64,000 nucleotides of DNA from Endobacter medicaginis (lineage in GTDB: Bacteria > Pseudomonadota > Alphaproteobacteria > Acetobacterales > Acetobacteraceae), in NCBI RefSeq assembly GCF_014192375.1, contig NZ_JACHXV010000004.1:62001-126000 (forward strand). Direction: 5' to 3'. The stretch's first letter is position 1. Every line of letters starts with the position of its first letter. Below the pieces are notes generated by a model. It worked only from the letters and a program-made list of their open reading frames with translations, searched no databases and had not been told where the DNA came from. Made by a program: the position numbers and the translations under genes. Below are positions 49,417-58,792 of this stretch, piece after piece.

Positions 49417-50253
49417 GTGACATCATCCGCACCCGACCAGGCCCTGCCGAGACGACGCTGGGTGGAGATGGTCTCGCGCGAGTTCCGCGAACTGTCGGAG
49501 GCGACGGTCGCGATCCTGCCGGTCGCGGCGGTCGAGCAGCACGGACCGCATCTGCCGGTCTATGTCGATGCCTGCATCAATGCCGGGCTGCTCGACCTCG
49601 CTCTCGAACGCGCACCGCGCGAGCTGCCGATCACCGCGCTGCCGATGCAGGCGGTCGGCAAGAGCGACGAGCACATCGCCTATCCCGGCACGCTGACGCT
49701 GTCGGCGGCGACGCTGACCGCGGTGCTGCTGGAGCTCGGCGCCTCGGTCGCCCGGGCCGGGATCCGGCGGCTGGTGCTGGTGAACTCGCATGGAGGACAG
49801 CCGCAGATCCTCGACATCGTCGCGCGGGAGCTGCGGCGGACACACCAGATGTTCGTCGTCACCGTCGGCTGGTGGGCGTTCGGCACACCGGAGGGGATGT
49901 TCAGCCCCGTGGAGCGCCGCTTCGGCATCCATGGCGGCGATGCGGAGACCTCGATGATGCTGTATCTGCGTCCCGACCTGGTCCACATGGAGCGGGCGGA
50001 GAATTTCGTGCCCTGGCCGGCGGAAATGGCAACGCAGAATCGCTGGCTGGAGGCGGAGGGCCGCATCGGCTTCGGCTGGCATACGCAGGATCTGCACCCC
50101 GCCGGGGCGGCGGGCGATGCCTCGGCCGCCACCGCCGAGAAAGGCCGGGCCGTCGCCGAGCGGCTGGTGAACGGGTTCATCGAGCTGCTGGCGGAGGTGT
50201 CGCGCTATCCGCTCGACCGGATGCTGCCCGATGGCGGGGAGTATGGACGTTGA
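49417..50253 (+). CDS. Creatininase-family amidohydrolase
   Basis: 278 residues from a GTG at 49417. LPVAAVEQHGPHLPVYVDA and LVLVNSHGGQPQI carry the metal-binding Glu, His and Asp residues, and FGIHGGDAETSMML a later conserved His and Glu. The family opens cyclic amides (creatinine to creatine) or cleaves amides and formamides in biosynthesis and catabolism. The TTGA overlap with the FAD oxidase shows coupling. Confidence 0.9.
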   Translation: MTSSAPDQALPRRRWVEMVSREFRELSEATVAILPVAAVEQHGPHLPVYVDACINAGLLDLALERAPRELPITALPMQAVGKSDEHIAYPGTLTLSAATLTAVLLELGASVARAGIRRLVLVNSHGGQPQILDIVARELRRTHQMFVVTVGWWAFGTPEGMFSPVERRFGIHGGDAETSMMLYLRPDLVHMERAENFVPWPAEMATQNRWLEAEGRIGFGWHTQDLHPAGAAGDASAATAEKGRAVAERLVNGFIELLAEVSRYPLDRMLPDGGEYGR

Positions 50254-51596
50254 GCGATTTCGTCAGCCTGCTCGGCGATGTGCCGCTGACCACCGACGCG
50301 GCGATCGTCAAACGCAAGAGCCGCGATTTCTACTGGTACAGCCCAGTGCTGAAAGCGCGGCTGGACGGGCTGAGCGCGGATGTGCTGCTCACTCCGCGCG
50401 ACGAGGCCGACCTGCTGGCGATCGCGCAGGCGGCGCGGGCGAGCGGCACGCCGCTGACCGCGCGCGGCGGCGGCACCGGCAATTACGGTCAGGCGGTGCC
50501 GCTCGCCGGGGGTGCGGTGGTGGACATGAGCGGGTTCGACCGGCTGCTGTGGGTACGCGACGGGGTCGCGCGGGTGCAGGCGGGAATGAACATGCTCGCA
50601 CTGGACCGCGCCCTTCGCGAGAACGGGCGCGAGCTGCGCATGTTCCCCTCCACCAAGCGTACGGCGACGATCGGCGGCTTCATCTGCGGCGGCTCCGGCG
50701 GCATCGGCTCGGTCACCTGGGGCGGGTTGCGCAATACCGGCAACCTGCTCGGCGTGCGTCTCGTCAGCCTCGAGGACGAACCCCGTGCGGTCGAGCTGCG
50801 CGGCGCCGAGACGCGGGTGGTCAACCACGCCTATGGCACCACCGGGCTGGTCAGCGAACTCGAAATCCCGGTCGCCGCAGCGGTGGCGTGGCAGGATCTC
50901 GCCCTCGCCTTCCCCACACTGGCCGAGGCCTGCGCCTTCGCCCGCCGCTTCGCCATGCAGAACGGGCTGGAAAAGAAGCTGGTCAGCGTCGCTGACGCCG
51001 CCCTGGTGCCGTATTTCGCGCCGCTGCGCGAGGCGACCCCGGCGAGACATGCGGTGGTGCTGCTGATGGTGGCACCCTCGGCCCTCGCCGCAACGGAGGA
51101 ACTCGCCGGCGACATGGGCGGCGTCGTGGTCCATCGCGCCGTCACCGCCGAAGCCGAGGACGATCCCACCCGGGTGCCGCTCTACGAGCTGACCTGGAAC
51201 CACACCACGCTCCAGGTCCTCAAGAAGGACCGCGCCCATACCTATCTGCAGACCGGATTTCCGGTGCGCGACACGCTCGCCCTGGTCGCGAGGATGGCGG
51301 ATCTGCTCGGCGACGAGATGATGACGCATCTCGAGTTCATCCCCAATGAGGGCGAAATGAGCTGTGCGGGCCTGCCGGTGCTGCGCTACACCACGCCCGA
51401 GCGGCTCGCCGAGATCATCGCGCTGTACGAGAGCCACGGCATCGTGGTCGCCAACCCTCATGTCTACACCATCGAGGATGGCGGCGCGCATCGCGTGGTC
51501 TCGCCGCAGCTCGCCGCCGACAAGCAGCGCTTCGACCCGCTCGGGCTGCTCAATCCGGGCAAGATGCGCAGTTTCGACGCGCTGAAACCGGCATGA
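50250..51596 (+). CDS. FAD-binding oxidase (PCMH/GlcD-type)
   Basis: 448 residues. Starts at TTG 50250 with GGGGAG upstream, overlapping the previous stop (TTGA). LTPRDEADLLAIAQAA and LTARGGGTGNYGQAVPL are the FAD pyrophosphate loop; FPSTKRTATIGGFICGGSGGIGS is the second flavin motif. The C-terminal half binds substrate and includes LGLLNPGKMRS. Related proteins oxidise 2-hydroxy acids or alcohols. It couples to the next gene by ATGA, so oxidation probably feeds or follows the amidohydrolase step. Confidence 0.88.
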   Translation: MSDFVSLLGDVPLTTDAAIVKRKSRDFYWYSPVLKARLDGLSADVLLTPRDEADLLAIAQAARASGTPLTARGGGTGNYGQAVPLAGGAVVDMSGFDRLLWVRDGVARVQAGMNMLALDRALRENGRELRMFPSTKRTATIGGFICGGSGGIGSVTWGGLRNTGNLLGVRLVSLEDEPRAVELRGAETRVVNHAYGTTGLVSELEIPVAAAVAWQDLALAFPTLAEACAFARRFAMQNGLEKKLVSVADAALVPYFAPLREATPARHAVVLLMVAPSALAATEELAGDMGGVVVHRAVTAEAEDDPTRVPLYELTWNHTTLQVLKKDRAHTYLQTGFPVRDTLALVARMADLLGDEMMTHLEFIPNEGEMSCAGLPVLRYTTPERLAEIIALYESHGIVVANPHVYTIEDGGAHRVVSPQLAADKQRFDPLGLLNPGKMRSFDALKPA

Positions 51597-52870
51597 GCGC
51601 ACTGCGGCGCGGCGTGCTGCGCGACCTGCGCCTGCTGCCCTGCCTGATCGGCGATCATGCGCGGCCGGCACTGCCGCGATCCGGACCGGATGGCGCGCTG
51701 GCCGTCGATCTGGTGATCGAGGACGGGCGCATCGCCGATCTGCTGCCGGCGCGCAGCGCACCGGCCGAGCTCGACGTGCTGCACGATCATCGCGGCGGGC
51801 TGGTGTTTCCGAAACCCGTCGATATCCACACGCATCTCGACAAGACACTGATCTGGGAGCGATGCGAGAACCCCGATGGCTCCTTCGCGGGCGCAATCGC
51901 GGCGGTCAGCGCCGATCGCGAGGCGAACTGGACGCGGGAGGATGTCGAATCGCGCATCGAGGCTGCACTGCATCGCGCGCATGCGCATGGGACGGCGGCG
52001 ATCCGCACCCATCTGGACACGTTCGGCGGCCATGGCGAGCGGGTCTGGCCGCTGTTTGGAGAGATCCAGCGGCGCTGGGCGGGCAGGATCGCGCTCCAGG
52101 CGACGGCGCTGGTGACACTCGATCGCTATCTCTCCGACGATGCCGAGGCGCTGGCGCGCACCGTCGCCGCCACCGAGGGCGGACAGCTCGGCGTGGTGAT
52201 CATGGCCGACAGCGTCAGCGAGGACGGGCTTTGTGCGATGTTCGCGCTCGCCGAGCGCTTCGGCTGCGATCTCGACCTGCATGTGGACGAGAACGGCATG
52301 GTGGGTGCGACAGCGCTGGAGGCGGTCGCGCGCACCGCGATCGCGCGGCGGTTCCGCGGCCGCATCCTGTGCGGGCATTGCTGCGCGCTGTCGCGCCAGA
52401 CGGTGGCCGAGCGCGACAGGATCATCGCGCTGGTACGCGAGGCCAGCATCGGCATCGTCAGCCTGCCCGGCTGCAACCTCTATCTCCAGGACCGCGCCTC
52501 GGGGCGCACCCCGCAATGGCGCGGCGTCGCGCCGCTGCACGAGCTGGCCGCCGCCGGGGTGCCGGTAATGGTCGCCAGCGACAACGTGCGCGACCCGTTC
52601 TATGCCTATGGCGATTACGATCTGTTCGGCGTGTTCGCCGATGCGGTGCGGATCGCGCATCTGGACACACCGTTCGGTGACTGGCCGCGGATCTTCACCC
52701 TCACCCCCGCGGCCTGGATGGGCCACGACATCGCCATCGCCCGCGGCCGGCCCGCATCCGTGGTACTGCCCGAAGCCCGCAGTCTCAACGAGCTGGTCAG
52801 CCGACCGTCGGTGCCGCGGCGAGTGTTCGATCCGGCCCGCGGCCTGGCGCCGAATCCAGGATCTGGGTGA
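51593..52870 (+). CDS. CodA-like amidohydrolase (cytosine deaminase type)
   Basis: 425 residues. Metal and active-site motifs of the cytosine-deaminase group are present: FPKPVDIHTHLDKT, IRTHLDTF, LHVDENG, ILCGHCCALS and VASDNVRDPFYAYGDYDLFG. Members deaminate or hydrolyse pyrimidines, triazines and N-substituted amides. Its 3' end overlaps the convergent LysR gene by 74 nt. The N-terminal 50 residues form the small beta-sandwich of the fold. Confidence 0.88.
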   Translation: MSALRRGVLRDLRLLPCLIGDHARPALPRSGPDGALAVDLVIEDGRIADLLPARSAPAELDVLHDHRGGLVFPKPVDIHTHLDKTLIWERCENPDGSFAGAIAAVSADREANWTREDVESRIEAALHRAHAHGTAAIRTHLDTFGGHGERVWPLFGEIQRRWAGRIALQATALVTLDRYLSDDAEALARTVAATEGGQLGVVIMADSVSEDGLCAMFALAERFGCDLDLHVDENGMVGATALEAVARTAIARRFRGRILCGHCCALSRQTVAERDRIIALVREASIGIVSLPGCNLYLQDRASGRTPQWRGVAPLHELAAAGVPVMVASDNVRDPFYAYGDYDLFGVFADAVRIAHLDTPFGDWPRIFTLTPAAWMGHDIAIARGRPASVVLPEARSLNELVSRPSVPRRVFDPARGLAPNPGSG

Positions 52871-53735
52871 TCCGCTCGACCAGCAGATGCAGGAACGGGT
52901 TGGCGTTGGAGGCATGGGCGAGCAGGGCGAGGTGCTGCGGCCACTGGCTGCGCTCGCGCAGCGGCAGGAACACCAGGCTGCCGGCGCTGGCTTCCTCGAT
53001 GATGTCGAACGGGGTGAGAAACGTGATCGCGTCTTCCGCCAGGACCATCTGGCGCATGAAGGCGATCGAATTGGTTTCCATCGCCGGCACCAGACGCAGG
53101 TTCAGCCGCGCGTGCAGTGCATCGAGATGCGGACGGATCGCCATCGAGGCGTCGGCGACCACCAATGGCCAGGCGCCGCAATCGGCGAGGCTGATGCCCC
53201 CTTCCCGGGCCAATGGGTGGTCGCGCCGCACCACCGCGCCCAGATGCACGGCACGCGAGGCGAGCACGCGTAATCCCGTCTCGCGTGGCAGGTCGAAGCC
53301 GATGCCGAGATCGGCCTCGCCCTGCTGCACCGCCTCCATCAGCTCGCGATGGCCGCACATGCGCAGATGAACGAGCAGGTTGCGATGGCTGCGGCGCAGC
53401 TCGGCCAGCGCGCGCGGCAGGATCGCCGAGGTGGGGCCGGCCATCGCCGCGATCACCAGTTCGCCACGATGCAGGCCGCGCATGTCGTCGATCAGCCGTC
53501 GTGCCTGCACCATGCCCTTGAGTGTGTCACGTACATGCGCGATCAGGATCTCGCCGGCCGCGGTCAGCACCAGCTTGCGCGGTAGGCGCTGGAACAGCGG
53601 TGTTCCGAGCTCTTCCTCCAGGGCGAGGATTTGCCGGTTGATCGCGGTCGAGGCGACATTGAGCTGCGCGCCCGCCTTTCGGATCGAGCCGCAGCGCGCC
53701 ACCGTGTCGAGATAGAGCAGGATGCGGCTGTGCAA
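52797..53735 (-). CDS. LysR family transcriptional regulator
   Basis: 312 residues from a TTG at 53735 with CGGGAG upstream. The N-terminal winged helix reads LYLDTVARCGSIRKAGAQLNVASTAINRQILALEEELGTPLFQR; a periplasmic-binding-like effector domain follows from about residue 90. It sits at the end of the catabolic cluster and probably controls it in response to the substrate. Confidence 0.92.
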   Translation of the reverse strand: MHSRILLYLDTVARCGSIRKAGAQLNVASTAINRQILALEEELGTPLFQRLPRKLVLTAAGEILIAHVRDTLKGMVQARRLIDDMRGLHRGELVIAAMAGPTSAILPRALAELRRSHRNLLVHLRMCGHRELMEAVQQGEADLGIGFDLPRETGLRVLASRAVHLGAVVRRDHPLAREGGISLADCGAWPLVVADASMAIRPHLDALHARLNLRLVPAMETNSIAFMRQMVLAEDAITFLTPFDIIEEASAGSLVFLPLRERSQWPQHLALLAHASNANPFLHLLVERITQILDSAPGRGPDRTLAAAPTVG

Positions 53736-53866
53736 GACGAAGATCTCCCGGCGGATGCCGCAAGCCTGTTCCCCCCTGCCGCCTCCCGTCAAATCGCCTC
53801 CGCCAAAGCCGCATTTTGGCCCTTGTCACCCCACAAGCTTCGCACTAGAAGCGCGTCTCCGGCCAC

Positions 53867-53942
53867 GTCCCGTTCGTCTAGAGGCCTAGGACACCGCCCT
53901 CTCACGGCGGTAACAGGGGTTCGAATCCCCTACGGGACGCCA
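53867..53942 (+). tRNA. tRNA-Glu (CTC)
   Basis: 76 nt. Acceptor stem GTCCCGT/ACGGGAC, anticodon stem CCGCC/GGCGG with loop CTCTCAC (anticodon CTC), T-loop GGTTCGAATCC, discriminator G and encoded CCA. It differs by one base, in the anticodon, from the inverted tRNA-Glu at 58681-58756. Confidence 0.97.
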
Positions 53943-53972
53943 GAGACATCGGTCCATTGACCGGAGGGTGGC

Positions 53973-55235
53973 GTGGCGTCCGACATCAGGATCCTGCACA
54001 CCGCCGACCTGCATCTCGATTCCCCCCTGCGCTCCCTCGCACTACGTGACGCGGGCTTGCGCGATCGCGTCGCCAATGCGACGCGCATCGCGCTGGGCCG
54101 CATCGTGGAGACGGCCATCGACCGCGAGGTGGCGGCGGTGCTGATCGCCGGCGACCTGTTCGACGGGCGCGAGCGCAGCGCCCATACCGCGGCCTTCCTG
54201 CTCCACGCGCTCGACCGCCTGCGCGGACACGGCATCCGGGTGTTTCTGATCCGCGGCAACCACGATGCCGAGAACCCGGTCACCGGCGCGATCGAGTGGC
54301 CCGACAACGTGCATCTGTTCAGCGGCCGGGGCGGCAGGGTGATGCTGGCGGACGGCGTGTGGATCCACGGGGTGAGCTTCGCGCGACCGCACGCGCCCGA
54401 GAGCCTGCTGGGTCATTTCCCGCCACCGGTGCCCGGCGCGGTCAACATCGCGATGCTGCACAGCTCGCTCGCCGGCGCGCCGGGGCACGACGTCTATGCC
54501 CCGTGCAGCGTCGCCGAGCTGGTGGCGATGGGCTTCGACTACTGGGCGCTCGGCCATGTCCACAAGCGCAGCGTGCATGCGACGGCGCCGCTGGTGGTGA
54601 TGCCGGGCACGCCGCAGGGTCGCGACATCGGGGAGGCTGGGGACAAATCCGCCACCCTGCTGACCATCGCCGACGGCGCGATCGCCATCGAGGAGGTGCC
54701 GACTGCCGCGGTGCAGTTCCGTCACGGCACGCTCGACGTGACCGGGATCGACAGCGAGCAGGGCCTGCGCGAGCGTCTGCGCGCGCATCTGCGCGAACAC
54801 GCCCCCGCCGCCGGCGCGCCCGCCTGCGTGCTGCGCGTCGTGCTGCGCGGGCAGACGGCGCTGCACTGGCAGATCGAGCGCGATCGCGACGTCTGGACTG
54901 AGTTCGCGACACAGACGGCGCGCGAGTTCGCCACCCTGTGGATCGACCGGCTGCTGCTGGAGCTCACCCCGAAGCCGACCGCCGCGGCCGGGGTCGGGGC
55001 CGCCGACGAGCTGGCCGGGCTGATCGACACGCTGCGCGGCGAGCCGGGTTTCGTCGCGCAGGCGCGGGACGAGGTCGATACGCTCCTGCGCGCGCTGCCG
55101 CCGGAAATCCGCGCGCGGCTGCTGCCAGACGAGACGGCGATGGGCGCGCTCGTCGAACGGCTCGCGCGGGATGGCGGGCGGGTGGTGCTGGCCAGGATGC
55201 GCGGTGCGGCACTGTCGGAGCGGGAGCCGGGCTGA
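53973..55235 (+). CDS. DNA repair exonuclease, SbcD/Mre11-like (YhaO type)
   Basis: 420 residues. Calcineurin-type phosphodiesterase motifs: LHTADLHLDSPL, LIAGDLFDG, LIRGNHDAENP, AMLHSSL and LGHVHKR, giving the two-metal nuclease site of the Mre11/SbcD family. The C-terminal 170 residues are the capping and partner-binding region. The stop overlaps the ATPase start (TGATG), so the two should form a complex acting on DNA ends and hairpins. Confidence 0.92.
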   Translation: MASDIRILHTADLHLDSPLRSLALRDAGLRDRVANATRIALGRIVETAIDREVAAVLIAGDLFDGRERSAHTAAFLLHALDRLRGHGIRVFLIRGNHDAENPVTGAIEWPDNVHLFSGRGGRVMLADGVWIHGVSFARPHAPESLLGHFPPPVPGAVNIAMLHSSLAGAPGHDVYAPCSVAELVAMGFDYWALGHVHKRSVHATAPLVVMPGTPQGRDIGEAGDKSATLLTIADGAIAIEEVPTAAVQFRHGTLDVTGIDSEQGLRERLRAHLREHAPAAGAPACVLRVVLRGQTALHWQIERDRDVWTEFATQTAREFATLWIDRLLLELTPKPTAAAGVGAADELAGLIDTLRGEPGFVAQARDEVDTLLRALPPEIRARLLPDETAMGALVERLARDGGRVVLARMRGAALSEREPG

Positions 55236-58200
55236 TGCGGCTGCAGACGCTCGATCTGATCCGGTTCGGCCATTTCACCGACCGGAGGTTCGATTTCGGC
55301 GCGAAGCCGAAGGGAGCGGATTTCCACATCATCTACGGCCGCAACGAGGCCGGCAAGACGACCACCATGGAAGGGCTGCTGCGGCTTCTCTACGGATTCA
55401 GGCCGCGCAACGAGCCGTATGAGTTCCGTCATCAGCGCGCCAATCTCCGCGTCGGCGCGACCATGGAGATCGCCGGCGGGGTGCGCAGCTTCGTGCGCAT
55501 CGCCTCGGGCCGCGCCACGCTGCTCGATGGCAATGGCGCAGTACTGCCGGAGACCGCGCTGTCCCAATGCCTCGGCGGGCTGACGGAGAGCGACTACCGC
55601 AACCTGCTGTGTCTCGACGACGCCACGATCGAGCGCGGCGGCGAGGAGATCGTGCAGGCGCGGGGCGATACCGGGCGATTGCTGTTTGCCGCCGCCGCCG
55701 GACTGTCCGACCTCAGCCACATCCTCGACACGCTCCGCCGCGAGGCGGACGCGATCTGGGCCGGGCGCACCACCACCACCGTGATCGCGAAGCTGCGTCA
55801 GGAACTCAAGGTTCTCGACGAGGAGATCCGCCGCCACGAGGTCTCGGCGAACGAATGGACAACGCGCCGCAAGGCCGCCGCCGCCGCCGCCGCGACGGAA
55901 GCCGCCGCCCTGGCGCGGCGGCGCGACCTGCTGCGGCACAAGGGCGCGCTGGAGGCGCGGCTGCGCGCGCTGCCGATGCTCGACATCATCGCCGGGCTCG
56001 ACCGGCGGATCGCCGCCCTGCCCTCCTGCCCGGAGCGGCTCGGCTTCGACCCCGACGAGCTGAACGACCTGCAGGCCGACGCGCGCAGCGCCGGCGACGC
56101 GATCGAACGGCTGGAGGCGGAGATCGCCGAGGCCGGCGCGCGGCGCGAGGCGCTCGCCGCGATCCCCGCCGCCCCCGGCCTGGACGCAGCACTTGCGGCG
56201 CTCGCGGAGTTGCACGCCGTCGAGACCGGCGCCGTGCGCCAGTCTGCCGTGCTGGGCCGCGAGATCGAGAGCGCCGAGGCGGAACTCCGGCGCGCGTCGG
56301 AGCGGCTCGGGCTGTCGGCTGCGGTGGCGGACGCGCCGGACGTCCCGTCGGCGGCCGTGATGAACGAACTCGCCGACGCCCGGGACCGGCTGCTGGCCGC
56401 CCGGCTGCCGCTGCCGGCGGCGCTGTCGGAACTCGAGGCGCTCGATCGCCGCCGCAGCGCGATCCGCGACACGCTCGGCGCCGATCAGGCCGCTTCCGCC
56501 CGCCCGGAGGACGGGATCGCCGCACTGCTGGCCCGTTACGACCTCGACCGACTTGCACCGCTTCATGCCACCGCCCGGCAGGTCCTGCGGGAGGCGGAGA
56601 CCCAGGCGCAGAAGCGGCTGGCCGCGCTGTCGCATGCCGGAACCGCCTTCGCCGCCTTGCCCGGGTGTCGCCATTCCGCCGCGCGGGCCCAGGCGCTGGC
56701 CGACGAGCACGACTCGTGCACGGAGCAGGCGGGCCACATCGCCGATCTGATCGAACAGGCCGGCATCGACTCCGCCGCTCGTGCGGCTCGGATCGACCAT
56801 CTGGCGGCGACCCATGCGGTGCTGCGGGATGCGGAGACGGAGCAGCTCCGTGACGAACGCGACAGGCTCTGGCGCCAGCACCGCGCCGCGCCCGACGAGG
56901 AATCGGCGCGCGCGTTCGAGAGCGCGCTCGACCGTCACGACGCGGCGGTGGCGGCGCGGCTGTCGCAAGCCAGCGCGCTCGGCGAGATCCGCGCCCTGGA
57001 ACGCGAGCAGGCCGGGGTCGATGCGGGTGTGGCCGAGCGTCGGCGCCTGCTGGCCGAACGTCAGGACCAGCTCGCGCGCCTCGCCGGGGAGATCGAGGCG
57101 GCAGCCTCGGCGAGCGGGCTGGACGGGACGACGCTACTGCCGGCGGAGTGGGCAGGCTGGGTGCGGGCCCATGACGAGGCGCGCGCGGCCCTGCTGGCCC
57201 TCGACCAGGCGCGGACCGGGCAACGCGAGATTCTCGACAGGGCGGAGGCGCTGCGTGTGGCCCTCGCGCCGCTTCTGGGGCTCGAGGCGCCCGATTTCGA
57301 GACGGCGATCGAGGTCGCGCGGCCGCGCGCGCAGGTCGAACGCGCCGCAGCGCAGGAACGGCTCGCTTTGCAGCAGGAGCTGGACCGGCTCGATCAGGAC
57401 GCCGCGCGCCGGTCCGCCGGCATCGCGACGCTGCACGCGGCGATCGACGCCGCCTCGGTCGCCTGGCACGGCGCGCTCGCCGCCCTGCCCTGGCCGATCG
57501 AGGCCCAGCTCCTGCTCGACTCGCTCGAGCCGCTGCGCAGGTTCCAGGAGGCGGCCCTTCGTCTGCGGCAGGCGCGCGGCAGGATCGCGGAGCTCGAACG
57601 CGACCGGCGGCAATTCGCCGATTCCGTAACAGCCCTTGCCTTGCGGTTCGAGGTCGCCGAAGGCGCGGATGCCGCCGCCACCCATGCCGCGCTGTCGGCG
57701 CGCCATGCCGCAGCGACGCAGGCGGCGACCGATCTTTCCACGCTCACCGACCGGATCGAGGCCGCCCGGCGCGCGCTGGCGCAGCAACAGGCCATACGCC
57801 TGCGGGTCGACGATCGGCGGCGCGCGCTTGCCGCGCTCGTAGCCCCGCAGACCGCGGATTGCGGCATCGATTCGCTGCGCCAGGCGACTCGCGCGGCGCT
57901 GGACGTGATCGCGGCGCGACAGGACCGGTCCGAACGGGTCGCCACGATGCTGCGCGATCTCGACGCGCCCGACCTGGAGGCGGCATCGGCGCTGCTCGCG
58001 GGCGCGTCGGCCACCAGCCTGCGGGCCGAGCTGGACGCCGTGGGGCATGAGCTGGGCGAACTCGAAACCCGCCTCCCCCAGGCGACCGAGGCCCGTTATG
58101 CCGCGGCGGCGGCGCTCGGCGCGATCGGTGGTGACGACGCAGCCGCCTTGCTCGGCGAACGGCGCGCGACCGTCCTGCTGGCGCTGGAAGAGGCAGCCCT

Positions 58201-58678
58201 CGATCACCTCGCGCTCAGCCTGGGGCACCGGTTGGCCTCGGATGCCATCGGTCGCTACCGCCACGCGCATCGCAGCGAGATGATGCAGGCGACCGAACGC
58301 GCCTTCCGGACCCTGACCGGCGGCGCCTATCACGGCATCGTCGCCGAGCGCGACGGAGAGGCTGAGGTGCTGCGCGCCGTCGACGCGACGGGTGTGTCGA
58401 AACAGGTCGCGTCGCTGTCGAAGGGGACGCGGTTCCAGCTCTTCCTCGCCCTGCGCACCGCCGCCTACGAGCGGCTCTGCGCCGAGGGGGTCAGCCTGCC
58501 GTTCCTGTGCGACGATATCTTCGAGACGTTCGACGAGGACCGCACGCGCGCCGCGTGCCGGATGATGGAGCAGGTCGGCCGGAGCGGACAGGCGATCTAT
58601 CTCACGCATCATCGACACGTGGTCGACATCGCGCTGGCCAGTTGCGAACGGCCGCCGACGGTGCATTGCATCGAGTGA
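55235..58678 (+). CDS. SbcC/Rad50-like ATPase (YhaN type)
   Basis: 1147 residues. N-terminal Walker A GRNEAGKTTTMEG (about residues 33-45), a long Ala/Arg/Glu-rich coiled coil (about 190-1000), then the C-terminal signature VASLSKGTRFQLFLALR and Walker B LPFLCDDIFETFDEDR. This is the Rad50 layout: head halves at each end of a coiled coil. It would drive the nuclease encoded just upstream. The canonical CxxC zinc hook is not evident, as in other YhaN-type proteins. Confidence 0.92.
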   Translation: MRLQTLDLIRFGHFTDRRFDFGAKPKGADFHIIYGRNEAGKTTTMEGLLRLLYGFRPRNEPYEFRHQRANLRVGATMEIAGGVRSFVRIASGRATLLDGNGAVLPETALSQCLGGLTESDYRNLLCLDDATIERGGEEIVQARGDTGRLLFAAAAGLSDLSHILDTLRREADAIWAGRTTTTVIAKLRQELKVLDEEIRRHEVSANEWTTRRKAAAAAAATEAAALARRRDLLRHKGALEARLRALPMLDIIAGLDRRIAALPSCPERLGFDPDELNDLQADARSAGDAIERLEAEIAEAGARREALAAIPAAPGLDAALAALAELHAVETGAVRQSAVLGREIESAEAELRRASERLGLSAAVADAPDVPSAAVMNELADARDRLLAARLPLPAALSELEALDRRRSAIRDTLGADQAASARPEDGIAALLARYDLDRLAPLHATARQVLREAETQAQKRLAALSHAGTAFAALPGCRHSAARAQALADEHDSCTEQAGHIADLIEQAGIDSAARAARIDHLAATHAVLRDAETEQLRDERDRLWRQHRAAPDEESARAFESALDRHDAAVAARLSQASALGEIRALEREQAGVDAGVAERRRLLAERQDQLARLAGEIEAAASASGLDGTTLLPAEWAGWVRAHDEARAALLALDQARTGQREILDRAEALRVALAPLLGLEAPDFETAIEVARPRAQVERAAAQERLALQQELDRLDQDAARRSAGIATLHAAIDAASVAWHGALAALPWPIEAQLLLDSLEPLRRFQEAALRLRQARGRIAELERDRRQFADSVTALALRFEVAEGADAAATHAALSARHAAATQAATDLSTLTDRIEAARRALAQQQAIRLRVDDRRRALAALVAPQTADCGIDSLRQATRAALDVIAARQDRSERVATMLRDLDAPDLEAASALLAGASATSLRAELDAVGHELGELETRLPQATEARYAAAAALGAIGGDDAAALLGERRATVLLALEEAALDHLALSLGHRLASDAIGRYRHAHRSEMMQATERAFRTLTGGAYHGIVAERDGEAEVLRAVDATGVSKQVASLSKGTRFQLFLALRTAAYERLCAEGVSLPFLCDDIFETFDEDRTRAACRMMEQVGRSGQAIYLTHHRHVVDIALASCERPPTVHCIE

Positions 58679-58680
58679 GA

Positions 58681-58756
58681 TGGCGTCCCGTAGGGGATTC
58701 GAACCCCTGTTACCGCCGTGAAAGGGCGGTGTCCTAGGCCTCTAGACGAACGGGAC
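58681..58756 (-). tRNA. tRNA-Glu (TTC)
   Basis: 76 nt on the minus strand, identical to the tRNA-Glu at 53867-53942 except for the first anticodon base (loop CTTTCAC, anticodon TTC). CCA is encoded. It ends 2 nt after the SbcC-like gene on the opposite strand. Confidence 0.97.
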
Positions 58757-58792
58757 GAGGCCGGGGGGAGGTAGCGGAGGGCACGAGCCCGG

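Noticed and set aside
54722-56968. 748-codon minus-strand frame opposite the SbcD/SbcC-like genes
   Set aside because: Low-complexity Arg/Gly/Ala translation in the antisense frame of two well-supported genes.
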